Below are positions 43,681-46,247 of a stretch of DNA of 46,247 nt, piece by piece. The notes under the pieces are model-generated. The model was not told the DNA's origin. It saw nothing but the letters and a program-made list of their open reading frames with translations, and searched no databases. The stretch's first letter is position 1, and every line of letters starts with the position of its first letter. The stretch is from Microcoleus sp. FACHB-1515. Its GTDB lineage: Bacteria > Cyanobacteriota > Cyanobacteriia > Elainellales > Elainellaceae. The stretch spans positions 1-46,247 of the forward strand of contig NZ_JACJPO010000006.1 in assembly GCF_014696105.1 (NCBI RefSeq). The letters are read 5' to 3'. The translations under genes and the position numbers were made by a program.

Positions 43681-45627
43681 TCAATCTTGACCTGTCCCCT
43701 TGCCCGATCGCAGGGATTGCTGCACCTGTGCGAGTGTGATTTTTTCGCGGTAGCTGCTGTTGTGCCCAGGCTGAATGTGCAGTTGGTGGTGGTGTTGATC
43801 GATCGCCTGTTGCTGCTGCTCCAAAATGCGGTTGATTAAGCGCTGGTTGGGCGTGAGTGCCTTGAGAAAATTGGCTGTAATCTCGCGCTTGAGCTTGTGG
43901 GGTTGCTGTGTTTGGTCGATATACAGGTTGTAGTGTTGAATGTCGTCGATCGCCTGGAGAATTTGCTGTGTGAGGGCAGCGGTGGCAGTGGCCTTTTCTG
44001 GCGACTTCGAGCGGCTGGGTTGACGTTGAGTGCGGGCGGCGGTGGCGCTCGTCGCTGCTTCTGTGTCCGGTTTGGGTGGACGATCGCTTGCCACTGTGCC
44101 ACTGTGCGGCGCGGGGTCAGGGCGCAAGGTGTCCGCAACCGGCGATGGCGCAAGGCCATGATCCCCTGTGGGTGTGGCGCTGAGCTGCGTGTGCGTTTGC
44201 ATCAACGCCTGAAACATCGCCAGGGTTTGAGTAAACATCGACTTGAGTTCGTCCACCTCAGCGGCTGGGGCTTGCACCTGTGGGGGCGGCGCGGCGATCG
44301 TCGTCGGCTCAGTGGGTCGTGGATCGGGCGTGGTTGCGGGTGTGACGATCGCCGTTTGCTCGGCGGCATCGGATGCAGCGGATTGGGGTGGCGCGACCGT
44401 TTCGAGTGTTTCCAGTGACCAATGCAACCAGCGGGACATGGCGGCGATTTTGGCTTCTGTTGTGTCGGTTGGGCCAAAATGCGATAGCACTTGCTGGACG
44501 AGATTTTCCTCTTGGTAATTGATCCACACGCTCTTTCTGGGTGTGCGCTTGCTTTTGCTGGATTGGGGAGCGGCGGAGTGGGACATGGCTTGCGGTTGCA
44601 AAGTGGAGCGGGCTTCCGGTGGTGCGGGTGCTGCTGTGGCGTCAGGTCGCTGGAAGCGGGCGATCGGTTGGATGCCGCCGTGCCCTAGCTTGATGCCCTT
44701 GCGCTTGCCCCCGGCTTGAGCAATGACCGCATCCGCGATCTCATAGTCGGCATAGTGACGCGAAGCGGTGAGCGATCGCCGCAGCGTCGGATCAGTTTCG
44801 TCTAAAACGGCATAGTGGCCTTGAATCGCCGCCTTGTACTCGGTCGGCTCCACCCAGGACGGGCAATACCAAAAGGTGGCGATCGTCGCGTAGACGGCGC
44901 GAAACAAGTGGGTGTAGAGGTTGTCTTGCCCTCTGGGTGGAACCAGCCCCGCGAAGTGACGCTCGCAGGCTTGCACCACGCGATCGCCGTACTTGCGGTT
45001 AATCTCTTCCGGCGTCAGAGCAACCGCATCGGGCAGTTGCTGACGTAGCTTTGCTAGGGCCGCAATGACGCGATCGGCAGTGGTGAGCGTGGGAATCTCA
45101 AAGCTGAGGATTTGCCGCTCGCCCCGCCGTTTGAGTGCCCCGGTGAACCGCACACTCCACTGGCTCGCCTTCTCAAACTGAGCGGTTGCCAGAATCTCAC
45201 TCGATCGCCGTCCGGTCAGGACGGCCAGCGCTGCGGCGAGGTCAAACCAATGCGGTGAGTCCTCGATCAGCGCAACGGCTTTTGCCACGATCGCATCCGG
45301 TTGGTCAATTTGTTTCACGTCCTCATTGCGATCGGCAGTGCGTTGCAACTTCTGGTTATTGAGTTCGGTGTATTCCTCTGTGGTCAGGCCAAAATATTTC
45401 AAGGCAAAATGGTCAGCCCCAAACTTGGCTTTGATTTGGCTGCGGGTTTGGTCAAACAACGGCTGAAGCTGAGAGATCTGGGTGAAATGGCGATCGACCC
45501 AGGATTGGCGAAGCTGTGCGGCTAAGTCGATCGCTTGCTGATGTCCCGCTTCGGAGTCGGGCAACTGGGCGATCGCGGGCAAGAATTCATTGGCAAGCTG
45601 AGTATTGAGCCAGGTGCGTTTACCCAT
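43681..45627 (-). CDS. Protelomerase (telomere resolvase), ResT/TelK/TelA-like
   Basis: The 648-residue protein has a tyrosine-recombinase core typical of telomere resolvases: GRRSSEI (R141, E144), FTGALKRRGE (K166), THLFRAVYATIATFW (H240, R243), YKAAIQGHYAV (H271) and SRHYADYEI, with Y292 or Y295 the candidate nucleophile. The N-terminus (1-130) is helical. From about 330 there is a long Pro/Ala/Gln/Thr-rich linker, then a basic C-terminal domain ending KITLAQVQQSLRSGKGTGQD. Resolvases cut a replicated palindrome and reseal each end as a hairpin. The gene reads leftward, away from the terminal palindrome at 46195-46247, and its upstream region carries repeated ATTGCTTA words, so it may also bind there to regulate itself. 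No strong ribosome-binding site is seen. Confidence 0.85.
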   Translation of the reverse strand: MGKRTWLNTQLANEFLPAIAQLPDSEAGHQQAIDLAAQLRQSWVDRHFTQISQLQPLFDQTRSQIKAKFGADHFALKYFGLTTEEYTELNNQKLQRTADRNEDVKQIDQPDAIVAKAVALIEDSPHWFDLAAALAVLTGRRSSEILATAQFEKASQWSVRFTGALKRRGERQILSFEIPTLTTADRVIAALAKLRQQLPDAVALTPEEINRKYGDRVVQACERHFAGLVPPRGQDNLYTHLFRAVYATIATFWYCPSWVEPTEYKAAIQGHYAVLDETDPTLRRSLTASRHYADYEIADAVIAQAGGKRKGIKLGHGGIQPIARFQRPDATAAPAPPEARSTLQPQAMSHSAAPQSSKSKRTPRKSVWINYQEENLVQQVLSHFGPTDTTEAKIAAMSRWLHWSLETLETVAPPQSAASDAAEQTAIVTPATTPDPRPTEPTTIAAPPPQVQAPAAEVDELKSMFTQTLAMFQALMQTHTQLSATPTGDHGLAPSPVADTLRPDPAPHSGTVASDRPPKPDTEAATSATAARTQRQPSRSKSPEKATATAALTQQILQAIDDIQHYNLYIDQTQQPHKLKREITANFLKALTPNQRLINRILEQQQQAIDQHHHQLHIQPGHNSSYREKITLAQVQQSLRSGKGTGQD

Positions 45628-45683
45628 GATTCAATGAAGGTGAGCGTGGATCAGTGGAGCGGTCTACTGCGTTGAGCTAACTG

Positions 45684-46182
45684 TATTGTATCGCTTATTG
45701 TATTGGTTGTTGATATGAATTGCTACTGGTCTATCCCTTCGCATTGTTTGGCTAGGGCGATGGCTCAATTGCTGCGATCGTTACCGTGCAATGGATTTGG
45801 CTTGCGAGAACAGAATCGTCGCCGCCGCGCACAGGCAATCGATCAGGGTCTGGCGGCAAACACTCAATCGATACAAATTGCTTATAGAACTCGAAATGAA
45901 GCAATCCAAAATAGTGAACTAGATGAGCAGATTGTATCGACTAGCCGCAATTGTATTGCATATTTGAATTATTTAATACAAATTGCTAATCATTTGAATT
46001 GCTTAGTGCTTTGGGTTAAGCGGTGCGGTCGAACCTAAAAATGGCTGAAAGCCGCTCTGTGTATAGATTTGAGCGATTATTGCAAGTAGTGGAAAGTACC
46101 CTAAAAGCGCTAGAGAGCGATCGTGCAAGCAATACAATAATAAGTAATTCAAATAGAGGTTAAATGATACAAATTGCTTATA
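45684..46182. repeat. Subtelomeric ATTGCTTA-type repeats
   Basis: GATACAAATTGCTTATA occurs exactly twice, at 45870-45886 and 46166-46182. Related words include ATACAAATTGCTAAT (45976-45990), TTTGAATTGCTTAG (45993-46006) and, near 45684-45704, a TTGTATCGCTTATTGTATTG run; inverted forms such as AAGCAAT occur near 46120. A frame of 111 codons at 45703-46038 is built from these words and is not considered a gene. They resemble protein-binding iterons between a resolvase gene and its likely telomere. Confidence 0.7.
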
Positions 46183-46194
46183 AGCGATCGGGAG

Positions 46195-46247
46195 TTGACG
46201 TATTGCTTAATAGGATGTTCAGAACATCCTATTAAGCAATACGTCAA
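46195..46247. repeat. Terminal 53-base inverted repeat, candidate hairpin telomere
   Basis: The left arm 46195-46220 and the right arm 46222-46247 are perfect inverted complements of 26 bases each, with a lone A at 46221 as centre. The inner ten bases on each side read TAGGATGTTC and GAACATCCTA, the outer parts contain ATTGCTTAAT (46202-46211) and its complement (46231-46240). The repeat ends exactly on the last base of the window, so the true arm may be longer. It lies 568 bp upstream of a protelomerase gene. Known resolvase targets are palindromes of about this length. Confidence 0.8.

Noticed and set aside
43681-45627. Ordinary tyrosine integrase of a genomic island
   Set aside because: Integrase-like residues are present, but the YATIATFWYC and SRHYADYEI segments, the long linker and the adjacent terminal palindrome fit telomere resolvases better. 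No attachment-site duplication or tRNA was seen.
45703-46038. 111-codon rightward frame in the subtelomeric region
   Set aside because: Composed largely of repeated ATTGCTTA/ATACAAATT words, giving a repetitive Asn/Leu/Ile/Cys pattern; no ribosome-binding site or family resemblance. Better explained as repeats.

Overview
The window reads as an accessory replicon, most likely a plasmid, of a filamentous cyanobacterium of the Leptolyngbya/Oscillatoriales kind. Evidence: the octamer GCGATCGC (HIP1) is scattered through most genes, there is a cyanobacterial CyRepA1-type replication protein, and the gene families are typical of cyanobacteria (Uma2 nucleases, AAA-like/WD40 proteins, CHAT protease, GloVer-repeat lipoprotein). 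No rRNA, tRNA, ribosomal, photosynthesis or phage structural gene was seen.

Layout. 1-5431: a type I restriction locus read leftward (hsdR, a small gene, an HNH nuclease, hsdS, hsdM) whose hsdM is cut after about 90 codons by an IS3-family element running off the left edge; a ParDE-type toxin-antitoxin pair lies upstream. 5432-7312: small hypothetical genes and a DMT-transporter remnant. 7348-10351: a HIP1-poor island with four ~40-bp repeats, a CHAT protease fused to a helical C-terminal region, and a heme-oxygenase-like diiron protein. 10545-15536: a tightly coupled leftward operon of membrane and coiled-coil proteins, including a membrane-anchored P-loop ATPase with a C-terminal zinc ribbon and a membrane-anchored PD-(D/E)XK-like protein. 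It diverges at a perfect 10-bp inverted-repeat operator from a rightward group with two Uma2 nucleases. 18830-22578: a strong compound hairpin, then a small zinc-finger gene overlapping the replication gene. 23741-28593: a LysR regulator divergent from an aspartoacylase, a GRDP-like membrane protein and an esterase. 28885-29900: an IS3 remnant. 29963-41350: lipoproteins, a TPR-like exported protein and two AAA-like ATPases, one with a WD40 propeller. 41974-43347: an IS4-family transposase.

The most striking part is the right end. A 648-residue telomere-resolvase (protelomerase) homologue is encoded at 43681-45627, reading away from the right edge. The last 53 bases of the window form a perfect inverted repeat, 26-base arms around a single A, that stops exactly at the last base. 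The ~600 bp between gene and edge, and a perfect 18-bp hairpin just past the gene's 3' end, carry variants of a motif (ATTGCTTA) that is also in the palindrome arms. The simplest reading is a linear plasmid with a covalently closed hairpin telomere, its own resolvase, and a CyRepA1 replication module. The left end is not a telomere; it lies inside an insertion sequence, where an assembly would naturally break.

All functions are inferred by reading translated sequence and motifs; no database search was run.
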